This document shows positions 12,994 to 29,045 of a stretch of DNA of 64,000 nt, one piece after another. This DNA comes from Bugulina stolonifera (taxonomy: Eukaryota; Bryozoa; Gymnolaemata; Cheilostomatida; Bugulidae): positions 6,262,001-6,326,000 of the forward strand of contig OW285187.1 in assembly GCA_935421135.1 (NCBI GenBank). The letters are read 5' to 3'. Below the pieces are notes generated by a model, which had not been told where the DNA came from, ran no database searches, and saw only the letters and a program-made list of their open reading frames with translations. Every line of letters starts with the position of its first letter. Positions within the stretch are counted from its first letter, which is position 1. Both the position numbers and the translations under genes were made by a program.

Positions 12994-14285
12994 TGACTGG
13001 CTAATGGTGCAATATCACCTTTACCCTCAAGCTTAACCCCTGCTCACTAGTGCAGCCCACCAGTGCGACCCACTAGGGCGGCCCACCAGTGCGGCAGTTG
13101 TGCAAAACATTTATATTCAGAATATAATTATAATATATTTGATATGTATGCGAAATTTTGTACAAATTGGCATCTATATAATATTATTACAATTGATTAT
13201 AGACAAACATGACTGTATTCTATCGAATTTGTAAATACCAAGTACTAGTAAAGTTCATTTTTTGCTGTTGATGTTACCCTTATTGTCTATGTGCTGTTAT
13301 ATTTAGGGGCCTAATTATTATAGAAAATATTATTAATTCAAGCCAAAGTCTCCCTTTGATGGTATTGCTTGAGCTAATTTACCTCACAGGACCCCCTACG
13401 TACTATAAACCACATGCAAGTGTGCTATTTGACATATTATGTAAAGTAACCAGTAGTACTGGCATGGAGGATTCCCTATCAATACATTATTATTATTTTC
13501 ATGTTCGACAATTTCTATGTTTCAGTTAAATTAATGTAGGCCTACTAAGTTGGCTATTCTAAATGAACATGATATTTTTCTATCAAACCTTACCATTGCT
13601 ATTCCTATGGGGATTATGACAATTTTTATACTTGGCAGAATGAATGTGTTTTGTCGCTCCACCTATTATTGTATCATATCTGCTATTTCTGATTTGCTGG
13701 AAGAATTTCAATAAATAAGTTTGTGAAATTGACTCTCCTTCTTGTGTATAAATCATTGGTAGTGAAATGCATACAAGAAAATTATAACAATTGGTTTATT
13801 TCCATTTATAAAAATGTAGTATATGAAAAAAAATTTGTTAATGTGTCAACTATATTTTTTGAAAGAAGTTGTACATGGTGTAGTACGAAAATATATAAGT
13901 AACAGAATATTGTATATGCAAAAAGATTCCACATTACTTGAGCAATATATTAAAAATCTAAAACACTTAAATTATATGGGTAAACATTTAGTCAATGTGT
14001 ATATTTTATAATCAGCTTCTGGAACAGCGCTACAGCAAATATTAAAAAATAACTTGAAATATTTGAAGAAAATATTGAGCAATTTGGGTACTGGGTAATG
14101 AACCACATTATTTGATACTAAGAGAATTACCCTCCCACCTTATGATTTACCAACAAAAATTAAAACATGCTTCCAAGAATCCAATTTGGTTTTGCTGACA
14201 CCAGCACCCCATAGTTGTAGTTGTAATAGGTTTTTAGAGGTTACCAAACACCTAATGGTTAACATCTGTATGTCCACTCCAGAGA
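12994..14285. other. HSF 3' UTR and convergent spacer
   Basis: The HSF stop codon is at 12991-12993. A short GC-rich run of three to four 13-bp units lies at about 13043-13095. AATAAA at 13710-13715 is the best HSF polyadenylation signal. The remainder up to the stop of the next, minus-strand gene at 14286 is AT-rich. Its longest ORF (13823-14011, plus) is Lys/Asn/Ile/Leu-rich with no family likeness, so I regard it as chance. Confidence 0.6.
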
Positions 14286-17109
<2,824 letters not shown>

Positions 17110-17829
17110 TTTCTCCAAATCTTATTCTTGCAGAAATTTATTGGGGAGAAATTATACCTGTACAATAGATCAAATCTCAAATTTAGAACATAATATTGAG
17201 ATTCACAGTTGGATAGTACCTACCAATCTAATGCAAATGTTTTTTTTAAAACACAGCTAGATTTGGTAATGCTATAAGCAGGACAGTAAGAAAAGTGATA
17301 ATATAATCTTTTCTGTAAATTAGTATTGTGCATACTGTATTGCAACAATTGCAATTTAAACCATTATTGTGATAGTATTATACTAATATCATTATATACT
17401 TCAATTTTAATTTTATTGCAGCTGCTATGTGCTGTCTATTCACAAGTCAATCAATAAAAACAAGACTTAGCGATGCATTAGCATTAGCTTACAATTAACA
17501 TCACAATTAGACTCTATGTATATACCATAATATATACAATTGCAATATACAACATAATACAACATGCATAAAATATATTTATTATTGTACCTACTATTTG
17601 AATTCGGGCTCTGTTTATTTATATTTATTATATCAATTAATTTAATACTAATACTTGGCAAACAGGGTGTTTTAGTACAAACTACAACAATAGTGGTAAA
17701 TGTATTGTTAGTTTGAAAATTAGGTAACTCACGTCTAAAACGTAGGCGTTTATTTCAAGGAGTTGTAAGGGAACAATAGGAGAACCGATCGCAACACAAA
17801 TATATGCACACTACATGTACATGCATATA

Positions 17830-19412
17830 TTATACAGATACAGTGTACAACTTAGTACATTGTAATATTATAATACAATATACTGATAATAGATTGGCTG
17901 GGTTGCCCAGCAACTGCAAGCGGAAACGAATCTCAGTCTCTCTAGGTATACACCAATGACAAATACACTTTATGATAAAAAGAGATCAAGGCTTACAACA
18001 TCATTAAACCTCAAATTTGTTTATATTTAAATTAGTTGAATATATCTATGACATTAATTTAAATATATATTTTATAAATAAGAATTTTAAGGCAGAAATT
18101 ATAACTTTAAATTTGCAAAAAAGTTTTGGTTGAAACCGGAAAACGTGAGGGTAAATAAAAATTGAGAATCTATGAATGAATATGATAAATAAAATAAATA
18201 TCATTATCATATGATATTATTTTAAATTAAAAAATTCAGTTTTAGCTTGAAAAAGCCAGTTCAGCTGATATGTTTCCAATAATTACCTGCTAATAATTTT
18301 ATAGAGTTAATCTCACCCGATATTATTGTTGTAATGTAAATGTTATAATATATAATAATTATATTATTATAATTATATTATTATTATTATAATAATAATA
18401 ATTATAATTATTATTATATTATTATAATTATATTTATTAAATTATTGTTATTATAATTATTATAGTTATAGTAATAGTTTTGTTTAGTAATAGTATAGTT
18501 AATTAGTAGTTCATTACTTACATTAGTCCAGTGGGTACATGACATACATAACATAGCACTCGGCTCACTCAAACCAGCATTCCAGTCCATGTCCACTGGC
18601 CGATTCCTACCCAATTCATTCTATGACTATGTGACTATAGCTTGGTGGCCATGCTGTTAATGTACAGTCCACCTCGAAATAAGTGCAGGACCGTACAGTG
18701 ATCAGTAGTTGGATGCAATATTATTATTATATTATAACTATTACAATTACCATATATTTATAATAATATAAATATAATAAATAAATATCGATAATTCCAC
18801 ATAGATCATAGAGGTAGCCACAGACCTAGATATTTTACTCGATGGGATATGACCATATTTATTTCTTCATATTATAATTGTTTATATTTTGTGAATGAAT
18901 ATCGATAGATATATAATAATAAATAATGCTGGAAAACCCTGGATGTGTCAAAATCATAGTGATATATAATGTATAGTTAAATAGCACCTTTGACCAGCCC
19001 CACAACAATGCCGAGCGGGTTCTGAGTAGATAGAGTAGCCTTGCTCAGTCTAATGGCTGAAACAGATTTTCAAGCTGTTATTTGCTGTGAAACTACGGTG
19101 GAGCTACAGGGCGCCACAAAGTAGAGCAGAGACTACCTGTTTGCCCAAGAACAGCCATGTGTAGCATTTTGCGCTTCGTTTTCAGTGACCCTGGCTTCCA
19201 ATTGGCCAGCAATGTTTGTACCAACTCCATTCTGCACTCGTCGTCTGTAAACAAAAATCCCAAATTGTGACCCTGTTATTATGTGAAGTATGCATAGTTA
19301 CGGCAGGCAAACATGTGCATTAACACATACATGTATATAAAAATAATTGCCTGCCTTGTCACATGCTCAGACTAGAGATCATTTTCGTGAAGAGACTATC
19401 GCTAGTGTGCAT
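17830..19412 (-). CDS. Possible small unidentified gene (weak exon chain)
   Basis: Four minus-strand segments can be joined in phase: 19412-19363, 19244-19137, 18606-18522 and 17913-17830, giving about 108 aa. Supporting points are two good acceptors (TTTACAG, GCTTGCAG), a perfect GTAAGT donor after 18522, and balanced composition in the third segment (NRPVDMDWNAGLSEPSAM). Against it, the first donor (GTGACA) is weak, the second segment is open in two frames, and the last segment reads low-complexity residues. I recognise no family. It could equally be a non-coding transcript divergent from the hnRNP K promoter, or one real exon wrongly extended. Confidence 0.22.
18340..18480. repeat. ATT/TAA-rich microsatellite tract
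   Basis: The stretch is almost pure A and T, built from imperfect ATTATA, TTATTA and AATAAT units. It can fold on itself because the units are near-palindromic. It lies between two tentative minus-strand exons, and a smaller similar tract follows at about 18720-18790. Confidence 0.85.
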
Positions 19413-20739
19413 TGTCCTTTGAGAAAAACTGGTCACACGGCAAAGTTTGGAACCAGCGCCGCGAAAATATTCGGTAGTCTGTTTCTACCTTGACTCAACT
19501 CGACCAGCACTCCATCAATTTTGAATCAAATTAATCCTATTAACTCCATCACTGACCCAGACTGTCCTTTTTTTCTTAGCACTTCTAATGATGAGGCAAC
19601 TCTTGCTTCAAAAGGACAACAAATTGTTGGAGTTAGAGCTGACGTTTGGTTGTTGTATGCCGTTTTACCTAGTAAATAGGTAAAACAGCGCCTAGTGTGT
19701 GCAAAAGAATTTTTGAAAAAGAATCCTATACAGCACAGCCATATTTTTCAACTAGCTGTACTGAACAAGTGTAGCCAAAAGAACATAGTCTCCTTGAAAC
19801 AGGAATATTCCTATTGATAAAGCAAGACTTGGCTACCTTCAGTAATATATTCGACAGATTGGCATTTTGTTTGCAATTGTGGTCTGAACGCTAGGACTAC
19901 ATCCAGATACTTCATGGCAGTTTTCTCAGATTATTAATGCAGTGGAGTTCGGCCAATCACAGAGATCTGATGATGCTACAGCCAATTATATCCTTGTACT
20001 CTTTGGCTACACCCAGTGAAGAAGTTTACAGGCCAAGAGTAGTTATGAAAGCGCATTCCGCTTTGGAGCTTTGGTGACCCGAGTATCAGACTGATGGTTG
20101 TTTATCTACATGTATTTTATCTGCTACTTTGGCGATTGTCATATAACTGTCATTAATTTATAATGCAGTACTACGTATGACTCGATGGCCTCTATGCTTT
20201 AAGGCACCGAGTATTCTCTAACAGTGGAACGTATGCGGGGCGTCTCATATGTGTTAACAGTATTCTCAACATATTTTACTTGCAAAGAATTTTTTTGTGA
20301 CCCCAAGAGGTTCAGTAGAAATAGAATTACAGTCACCCCGAAGAATATTTTTAACATGCAAATATTCATGATTGTGTTGGATGCATCTGCTTCTTGGTAT
20401 CAAACTATGCATATTTTGCTGCTTGGAGATTGTTTGATTGGGCATTTCTATATTGACTGGAAGCCAATGTCGAATGATTTCTGGTTTTGATGGTTCTTAG
20501 CTGAAAGTAGTGGATATCTATAGAGAAATATTACTATCACTGTGAGCCCGGGATGTGTTGAATTGAAGCATGAAGCCTTCTAGTATTGAGTTATTTTGGT
20601 GTCAAAAATCAATTTGCATTCAAATTTTATATAGAAGCCAGTTAAATGGCACCGATAGTTCTTGGGACACTCCATTCCCTATTGTTCTGTTTTGAATGAT
20701 TTTAAATGTTTATCATTTTAGTTGAAGCAAAGTATCAAA

Positions 20740-23700
20740 ATGGAAGACAGCTACAACAGTGGAGGTGGCCCATATGGCAATGGTAAGTATTAGCAGACAT
20801 CACACTACTAACTGGAAAACATGCTGAGTTATAGTATACGTTACACGTAAAATTATTTTGCCAATTACATTGCAGCGATGGATAAGTGATTTGTTCATTT
20901 ATCATTTGGGAAATTCATGTTTAAGTTATGTCACTTAATGCTGTGAAACAATGATAAATAAACTTATTAATATGATGTCTTAATTAGATGATGTTGCAAC
21001 TTGAACTTTTCAAGTTATTGCCTGGTATAAAGTTCCTTAGCCACACCATCAAGTACTGAAGAATAGGATTTGTAGAACCCTAACATATGTAGTTGTACAA
21101 CATAGGCCTAGTATTGATTCGTGCTATGTTGAGTATTCAGCATTTGTACTTGGCTGTTTTGCTTGTACTAAGGACTGATATTAATATAATGTAATCTTCT
21201 TTTATAAGTATTCTAATCAGTGGCATAAGACTGAAAGGAAGTTCTGTGTTAGTCTCCTTCAATGTAGCCTTAACATGTGTGCTTATTGATTTTAGTAAAG
21301 AAAAATCAATGTAGTCATTATTTCCACGGTTTATAATATTATATCTTTGCACTTAGCTAGTTACATAGTAATTAGTTCTTAGTATAGTATCTACATCATG
21401 TATATATTAGTTATGTGTGTATTAGAATTCATTGGGGTATTGGTAGTTGTTTGAGACTGCTGCTCATGGTAAGTAGCTGATATTTATTCACTTGACTGCT
21501 AGATACTACCTGTATTGGTACTTACCATTCTAGTGTTATCTGTTAGGTGGTGGTATGAAAAGATCTGCTAGTGATAGCGGAATGGACAACGCTGGACCTC
21601 CCAAACGATTCTGCAATGGTGAAGGACCGACCATTGAACTACGCGTCCTTATTCAAAGCAAGGTATTTGTCTTCTTGGACAGTAATGTTATGAAGTAGTC
21701 AACATTTCTTCCTCTGGGCATGTACTGTGTGGTGCTAATATTTAGATCTAGATACCCGAGTATTAGAAAATACAAACTAGCTCTATATTCTTAGGTGATC
21801 GAGTCATGACAGCTGCTGTTAGGCTGTACATGTTTATGTGAACCATGGTTTGTATTTTAGTGGTTGTTGTTTGCAATTATAATATATTTACAATTGTAGA
21901 ATGCTGGAGCAATCATAGGGAAATCTGGCAGCAACATTAAAAGATTAAGAAGCACTGTAAGTTAATTTAATGCAAAAATTACCCATATCTCAATTTTTGA
22001 TGTAATTGTTGAGTAATAATGCTGTGTCAATTCATCATGTTAATGCTATCCAGGTATCCATGCTTTTTAGCAACATATGTTTCTGTTCCGAAAATAGTTA
22101 CTACCATCCTCTCTCCCATGTCTTCCAAATGATGGTGTAAAACTATTTTTGTCATTTCGATAATCCCATAACTGCATTAAATTTTTAATCATGCCATGTT
22201 CTTATTTTCCCTCCTTTTATGCCAACTTAACTTGTGGAATTACCAATCAACATTGGTTTGGCCTCCCAATCCTCTGACACTGGTCCAACTGGCTGGCCAA
22301 TGAAACTGTCTATGGTCTCTCTGGTCTATTCTACATACTGGCCTGCCACTCTGTCTACCTGCCCGGGAACCTCGCCCGAATTGATGATGATGCCCATGAA
22401 TGAATGAATGTTCAACTCTACCACTGACTGACACATATTGCCCTGTACTATTACAGTACAACGCAAGTGTCACAGTTCCCGACTCCAGCGGCCCTGAACG
22501 GTAACTCTATACACAGTTGGTGTTAGATAGCTAACATGTGGCTATATCTATTCCAATATGACATTTCACCCTCTCTATCCAAAACTCCTTATTATACAGA
22601 TATAGTTTAGCCACATGTAGCATCTAACATGTCCAATCTCTTCCATTCTGGTCTAAGATGGGATGTTTTGAAGATCGGTTTATATCCAAAATGAAAAATC
22701 ATTAGAGTGTAAACGATTCATTGCCTCTGAAAACGCTCTCTAGTCAACAAATTCAATGTATGAGTATATTCTACGTGTATTTACTGGGAGCTCTGCAGGG
22801 GAGGGTGTTTTTTACAAAAGTATGTGGGGCGTTCCACCTGCCAGTTCCGGGGTTCAACTGACCTACATTCAACATATGGTTGATGAACTTTACCATGGAC
22901 ATGGTTACCATGGACATGGTATTGGGCTCACAATCATGTTTTACTGTTTTATCAAGTCAAGTAAACCCTGATACTCGGAACTCATAGGGCAACAGTCAGC
23001 AACTCGTGGGGCAGTCCTCGTTCCCTTCTACATGTTCACCTATTATCACCCTGTATGCATATATTGTAGTATTCTAAGCATACACGCTCCTCTTGGAACC
23101 GTGCTGGAATGTCTCCGAGAAGCGATCCCTTGTTTTGAAGATGTAAGTAGAGGTATCCCTTCTTCTTTTGTGTTAAATATTCCACCACTTATATTGGTTC
23201 AAAGCACCTCAGAGTGTCCTGCATGCTATTTGCATTTTCTCTGGACTGTTACAACATTTTGAGATCCAGAGTAGAAGTTGTGGCACATTGACAAAGTATC
23301 AGACAGTATGTAACAGTATATACACGCAGTGTTCATGTCTGGGTTATGTATATATAACAATCTCTCTGTCTTCCTTGTTCTAGTATCAACACTACAACCC
23401 AGATGATGACTTTGAGTGTGACTTGCATCTTTTGGTTCATCAAAGTCAAGCTGGCTGTGTGATAGGAAGAGGTGGTGCAAAGATTAAAGAATTAAGAGAT
23501 GTGAGTAGGCAATCAATGCATACTATATGTGTCAGGTAAATGTATTGTGTGAAAAGTGAACAGAAAGACTAAGACTGACTACATTGTATATTTAATTGTG
23601 CACCGACATCGTCGCGCTGCCGTTTAGCATTTGCAAGTGACATTTCATAATCGCTGTTATTTTGTATACCATGTTCACTGTGTTAGCACGTTGCAAAAAT

Positions 23701-26700
23701 AATCATTATTGGAGAGTAATGTGCGAACAACTACCGATTGCAAGTGCATGGACACATTATTATACAATTAGTAGGTCCCTATTGTAAATGTGTGTACTAT
23801 CGCTCATTTGATAGATGACAGGAAGTAACATAAAGGTATACACCGATTGCTGCCCCAGATCTACTGACAGGGTTGTACAAGTCACTGGCAGTGTGTCCAA
23901 GGTTAGCTTCCATGCAGTGTTCCTACTACCATGATTCCATTCTATACTATATTTCTTTAGTTCTTGTATTGTCATCATCGTACAGCCAACTCGTATGATA
24001 TTGACTAGTCTGACTTGTGTAACTATGCATCTATGAGAGAGACCTGTTCACTTGTGAATTAGTATGTTCAAGTAAATAATTATAGATTGGGTGGTTGAAT
24101 ACGCTTTTGAATATTCTAAAAATGATGCAATAGATTAGATTTCCTTAGGGGCTATAGTTTCAATCTCACAATGCTTGGAATCAATAAACTTTTGAAAATG
24201 CTTGTCATTTTATATGTTTAATGACGGCAACTTGCATTAGAGTGAAGTATTAGTACTTGAGACCAATTGACCACTAATACATCAACATGATTTTGCTATT
24301 TTTAGTTGCTGGAGTTATTGACTGTCATATCATAGCGTATATGCTGTGCTTGTAGGTGGTGAATGCAATAGGTGAGATATACGATCTGCTACAGACAGCA
24401 CCCCCTAAAGGTGCCATTAACAACTATGACCCCAACTATGCCGATGAGTTCAACAGTCAGGGCTATGGAGGTTTCACTATGGGATCTGGTGGAAGAGGTG
24501 GTCGTGGTGGCGGCGGTGGATTTGGCGGCGGCAGGTAAGAATCGTGATTTTGTTTGTTTGATGTTCATCTGGAGGTCTAGGTTTGGCTTTTTACTCTTGG
24601 TATAATATTTCATGTTTATATTGTGTTTGTCACTTGTGACGATTTACCTGCTGGTTTCTTTGATAATGTTTTGTCAAATTATAATACATAATATATTATA
24701 TACATGGATGTGTACAATGTGTGTATGACTGAGTGGCAGTGTAGCAGTTGGATCAATATTTAAATGTTAAACACTAAGAGCTGCTAATTGTTTGCACAGG
24801 ACTGTTCCACTTGTAGGTGAAAAGGGCAGGTGTTGTTTTCCATTACTGGAAATCAATTGAGTAATGTGAACTGTGTCTAATAGCCCATTGATTTGTGAAT
24901 GCATCATTTCCCAGCTTATAGTTACTGTCTTTGTTGGAGTTATGACCATCAATTCTTCTTTTTCCAACTCTTATGTTCTAGTACAATGAGAAGGTTACAT
25001 TGTTTTGAGGTCCTGTATCTGGATCTTGCTTTGTTAAGAAGTATTGAATAAATTTGGTGTCTTGGAGCCACGCTTTCACCAATTGAATAGGTGCTGAGTT
25101 TTTGTGTTATGTGTTTGTTTGAGCTAGTGAGAATGCAAGGAACAAAGGTCTATAGAATAGGCATATGGAGTTGATGGCTTGGCTTGACTAATGCAAAGGT
25201 GATATCTTTTGTTTCAATATTGATATTCTGTTTGATTAGAATAATATATAGTAATATAACTGATAAGATGCCAGTCATTGTTGGCACTGACGGTGGGAGA
25301 GGCAGCTCTGCTTTTGCTTTTAGCTTAATTATTCTTGAAACAAGTAGCCAATGTCTGAGATGCTTGCCAACGCTCATTAATATTTCTTGTGAGATGATGC
25401 AATCTGTCACAGGTAAGTTGTGGCTATTAGTAGAGATAATTGTTCTTACGGCTAAGTAGCTGTATACCTACACTCATCATTCATGGGCTTCTATTGGCTG
25501 TCTATTGTTGAAATGCGCGATGAAGTGGTCTTCTGGGACATGCACACAATTATTGATTGTGGAATTTATGTGTTAGTAAAGCCGTTTAGTTCAAGAGTTG
25601 CAGAGTGTGTGGTATGGAGTCGAATGTGTGACCACTTGCATTATGCAGGCACAGGTAAGGTGATTTATAGCTATTTTGTTTGCGCATTATGTGCACCATT
25701 AGGTACATACAACTATATAGTGTATAATATGTGTGCAAAATAACTGGTATTATTTATTTTTAACTTACAGAGGTGGAGGTGGCCGCGGACGCGGTGGTCA
25801 GCGAGGAGGCGGAGGAGGAATGAGAGGTGGTAGAGGAGGATTCGGAGGTGATAGATTTGAGAGATCTCACCGAGGAGGTGGCGGCGGATTTGGTGGTGGA
25901 AGCAGAGGAGGTGGATTTGGAGGTGGTAGAGATGGAGGATACGGTGGTGGTCGTTCTAACAGGGATAGCTATGGAGGGGGTAGAGATAGCAGCTTTGGAG
26001 AGGGAGGCAGAGGAGGTGGCGGATATGGAGATGATGGATTTAGCGACAGAGGTGGAGGCTCTGGAGGTCAAACTAAAACTCAAGTCAGCATTCCAAAGGA
26101 TGTAAGTAAAATATTAGCTTTAGGTTTGAAACTGAATTTGTTGTTTTATGGTTGCTAATTTGAATTTAGAATTGGAATGAAGTTGTTCTTACATCAATTC
26201 CAGCTTGCGGGAGCTATTATTGGCAAAGGAGGAAATCGCATAAAACAAATCCGCCAGCAATCAAACGCTCAGATACAGATAGACGAGGCAGTGGCTGGTT
26301 CCAATGATAGAATCATTACTATCACAGGCTCACAAGATCAAATACAGAATGCTCAGTACCTCCTACAACTAAGGTATGCTCTTCCCTTGCGTGATTTGTG
26401 TGTGAATTAAATAGGGTAGATTACATACCGTTGCTAGTACTGGTGTTGGGATTCTACCTTGCTCATGTGTGCGTGTGTGTGTGTTTATTAATGTTAGAGC
26501 TCAATGCTCTTCTTCACTATCTAATATACCCACAATTTAAACTGATATTGACAGTACGCATGTAATGCATGTGTACGCTACTATTTCCTGTTAACACTAT
26601 TGCTACTTCTATCACTACAATTATTGCTACTAGTTCTTAGTGAACAGTATTAGTACTGTTTACCTGTACTAGTACTACTACCTGTCTGCTGTTACTCTGC

Positions 26701-27375
26701 TACCTGTGTGTTGGATTGTTAACCATTGGTGGTTGGTTGTTAATATTGCTCCGACTTTGTGGAAGACTAGTGATTTTGTTGTTCTCGAAGTCTGTCAACA
26801 CAAAATCCCTGTCTTCTTCAAAGTTACTGCTTTAATTCCTTCTATTGCTAACGAGACTAGATTTTACCCTTAGCCAACTACTAAGTATGTGCTAACTCTG
26901 GCTATCAGCTGACTCTCCTACTAGTACTACCATCATTGCTGCTACTGCTATTGCTTTCATTTCGCTATAACCAGTTGGGCTGATGATAAACGGTGGCAGT
27001 AGTAATGCTCTTAGTGGTAAGATGAATAACAATACCTACAGTAACATCAGCTCGCTAAGATGGAACCGATTCATGCTCTCAGCTTAAGGATACACTCCTC
27101 TTTCATATATGTCTACATGTACATGTATAATATTTATATAAGTGTCAGAGTTTGAAGTGCTATGTTCTGTTTCTTTCAAAATTGAATCTCTATCCCTGTT
27201 GAACTTTCTTATTTTGCTGTTTTTGAGTTTGTAGTTATTTTGGAATGTATATTCTGACACCATGCGTTATCTAATTTAGTAAACATAATTTTATTGCAGT
27301 GTAAAGCAACACCAGTCTGGAGGTGGCGGCGGCGGCAGCGGAGGTGGTCGTGGTGGTGGCCGTGGGGGCTATTAA
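20740..27375 (+). CDS. HNRNPK: Heterogeneous nuclear ribonucleoprotein K
   Basis: This poly(C)-binding protein acts in transcription, splicing and mRNA fate. Eleven coding exons: 20740-20782, 21547-21662, 21900-21956, 22457-22500, 23070-23142, 23384-23500, 23815-23901, 24356-24534, 25771-26101, 26204-26373 and 27300-27375, giving 430 aa (human 463). KH1 spans exons 2-5 ([20 protein letters not shown] at 60-63, then [19 protein letters not shown], nearly the vertebrate sequence). KH2 is in exons 6-8 ([20 protein letters not shown] at 139-142). KH3 is split between exons 9 and 10 (VSIPKD, then [17 protein letters not shown]). A basic patch near residues 18-36 (KR...PPKR) may be the nuclear signal. 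The KH2-KH3 linker is a Gly/Arg-rich RGG region of about 130 residues, longer and more GR-repetitive than in vertebrates, and the C-terminus is a second RGG tail. The start codon lies 18 bases after a 5'-UTR acceptor. Polyadenylation signals are at 27390 and 27606. Confidence 0.95.
22518..22632. repeat. Imperfect inverted repeat in hnRNP K intron 4
   Basis: Arms of about 30 bp (TGTTAGATAGCTAACATGTG at the left, the complement of TGTTAGATGCTACATGTGG at the right) enclose about 55 bp. The left arm starts 18 bp after the exon 4 donor, so a pre-mRNA hairpin would sit close to the 5' splice site. It may be a degraded short foldback element. Confidence 0.5.
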
Positions 27376-28772
27376 GACAATCTATGGACAATAAATTACA
27401 TTAGCATCTTGGGGAAATACTGTTAACGTTTTTGTACAGCAAATGAGATATTGGTAGCTGGTAGATGTGTTTTGAGTCACTTCTTAAGCATTTTAACTTT
27501 ATTTTAACAAATAACAGTTTTTTCACATTATTGTACATAGTATGTCGAAATATCTACAAATGACAAATCTTCAACTGTATTATAGTTTAAAATTGTATGG
27601 AGAGGAATAAATTATAAATAGCAATATTCATTTCCTTTTCTTTGGTCAGATCTACGTATGCAATGGTAGTTGCTCAGCGGTACTGTTGGTTCTCTCGCTA
27701 GAAGTTATTAATTATGAATGCGATTGTTATGGGAATGTCTCCTGGGTATTGATTGGAAGCTACAAGCTATGATATTGATTGCTTTGTGTGTACACCTGAT
27801 GTCATTGTATTGATCGTAGTTGGAGCTGTAGCGTTGCTTGATTTGAATATAATATTGTCTTCTGTTAGCATATCAGTCTGCCAAACCTCTATACTGGAGA
27901 GGTTGGCTTATAATGTCATACTTTTTACTATATTATTCAGGAACTCGGTAGAGTTTTACCTCATTGCAGAGCTTGAGATGTACAATAGTTGTAAAAATTA
28001 ACATTTTATTGTGCTGATCAACCTCTCTGTTAGGAAAATGGAAACTATTCATTTTTCCTAATAATTTTCAAGTCACAATCTATAACATAACTTGATAAAC
28101 ATGTAAAATATATTCTTTAATCTTTAGTCAATTTATTGGGGGTCCATATAATGTAGAAGTGTGCAGGCAGGGTTCTACTTTATTATAAATTATAATCAAA
28201 ATAAGGTAAAACCCACAGATATTATGTAAGCCTACTTGACAACCAGAACATTATATGACTTGTATATTCCAATCTGGGGTCTGATCAATGTCAAGTTAGA
28301 AAGCAATACTGTGTAAGATTAGACATAAGTGATTCTACAGTGTATAATATTCACTGGGCTTAATTATATGTGTGTAAAATGTGCATTAGACTAATAAAGT
28401 TATTTCATGAAAGACTACTTGATTGCTTTAGTGTACAAAAGTTAGATCTCTATAGCCTGTGGAGGGTTTCATAAAGACCTCTCAAATTTGCGACTGTTTG
28501 AAAATTTCAGCTAAAGACAGGATGTTTGAAAAATTTTTTAACTCCTAAATGAACGTTTTTAGAACGCCCTGTTTCTAATTGACACCTTGTCTCCACAATT
28601 TTAGAAATGACTTGATTTATTGACTTGGACCCAGCTCTGATGATAGCTACCCTCTGCAATAGAGGCAAATTTTTTCGAAGTAACAAGTACAATGTACTAC
28701 CATTGCAGGTATAGTGTATCGCTACTTTATATTGTTAACCTCCTTACCCACACTCACATTTTGAAATAGCAT

Positions 28773-28860
28773 ACATAACCATCAAGTAATTAGAAATAAA
28801 AACCTGGAGGCTTTAATCAGAGCACTTTTTCAAGGATTCTCAGGTGAGAAACTCTCTAGA
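28773..28860 (-). repeat. Segment of a dispersed repeat, inverted relative to 31325-31395
   Basis: The plus-strand text here (CATACATAACCATCAAGTAA, then AACCTGGAGGCTTT, then TTTTTCAAGGATTCTCAGGT) corresponds in order to the reverse complement of 31325-31395 inside the foldback element, with scattered mismatches and a short insertion. A GGTTTCATAAAG motif at about 28463 resembles that element's terminus, so 28457-28860 may be a diverged relative. Confidence 0.45.
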
Positions 28861-29045
28861 TGCAAAATATGATTGGACTAAAACACCAGTTACTCTCATT
28901 AATTTCCCAGGTGGCTCAAAGATGCTGAAGGTTTACAAATTTCAACACATTATTCTACTTGGAATTGCAACTAAATGAAATTACTGCCATGTCCAAAGGC
29001 AAGGTTACACATCTGGTGATCATAATGCTGATTATTATAAAAATA

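Larger units (their letters stand above)
17110..20739. other. Poorly resolved spacer with 5' regions of neighbouring genes
   Basis: The stretch holds likely 5'-UTR sequence of the minus gene on the left, a dense A/T microsatellite (18340-18480), a weak minus-strand exon chain (17830-19412) and a CpG-bearing patch near 19380-19500. The patch is a candidate promoter for hnRNP K: the hnRNP K start exon begins at an acceptor (AG at 20720-20721), so its first exon lies upstream. From 19500 to 20720 I see no supported coding sequence. The 88-aa plus frame at 20224-20490 opens with a non-ATG codon and has no family resemblance. Confidence 0.45.

Noticed and set aside
18340..18480. CRISPR-like or regular repeat array
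   Set aside because: It is an A/T microsatellite without spacers, in a eukaryotic genome.
20224..20490. 88-aa plus-strand frame upstream of hnRNP K
   Set aside because: No ATG at its start, no splice context and no family likeness.
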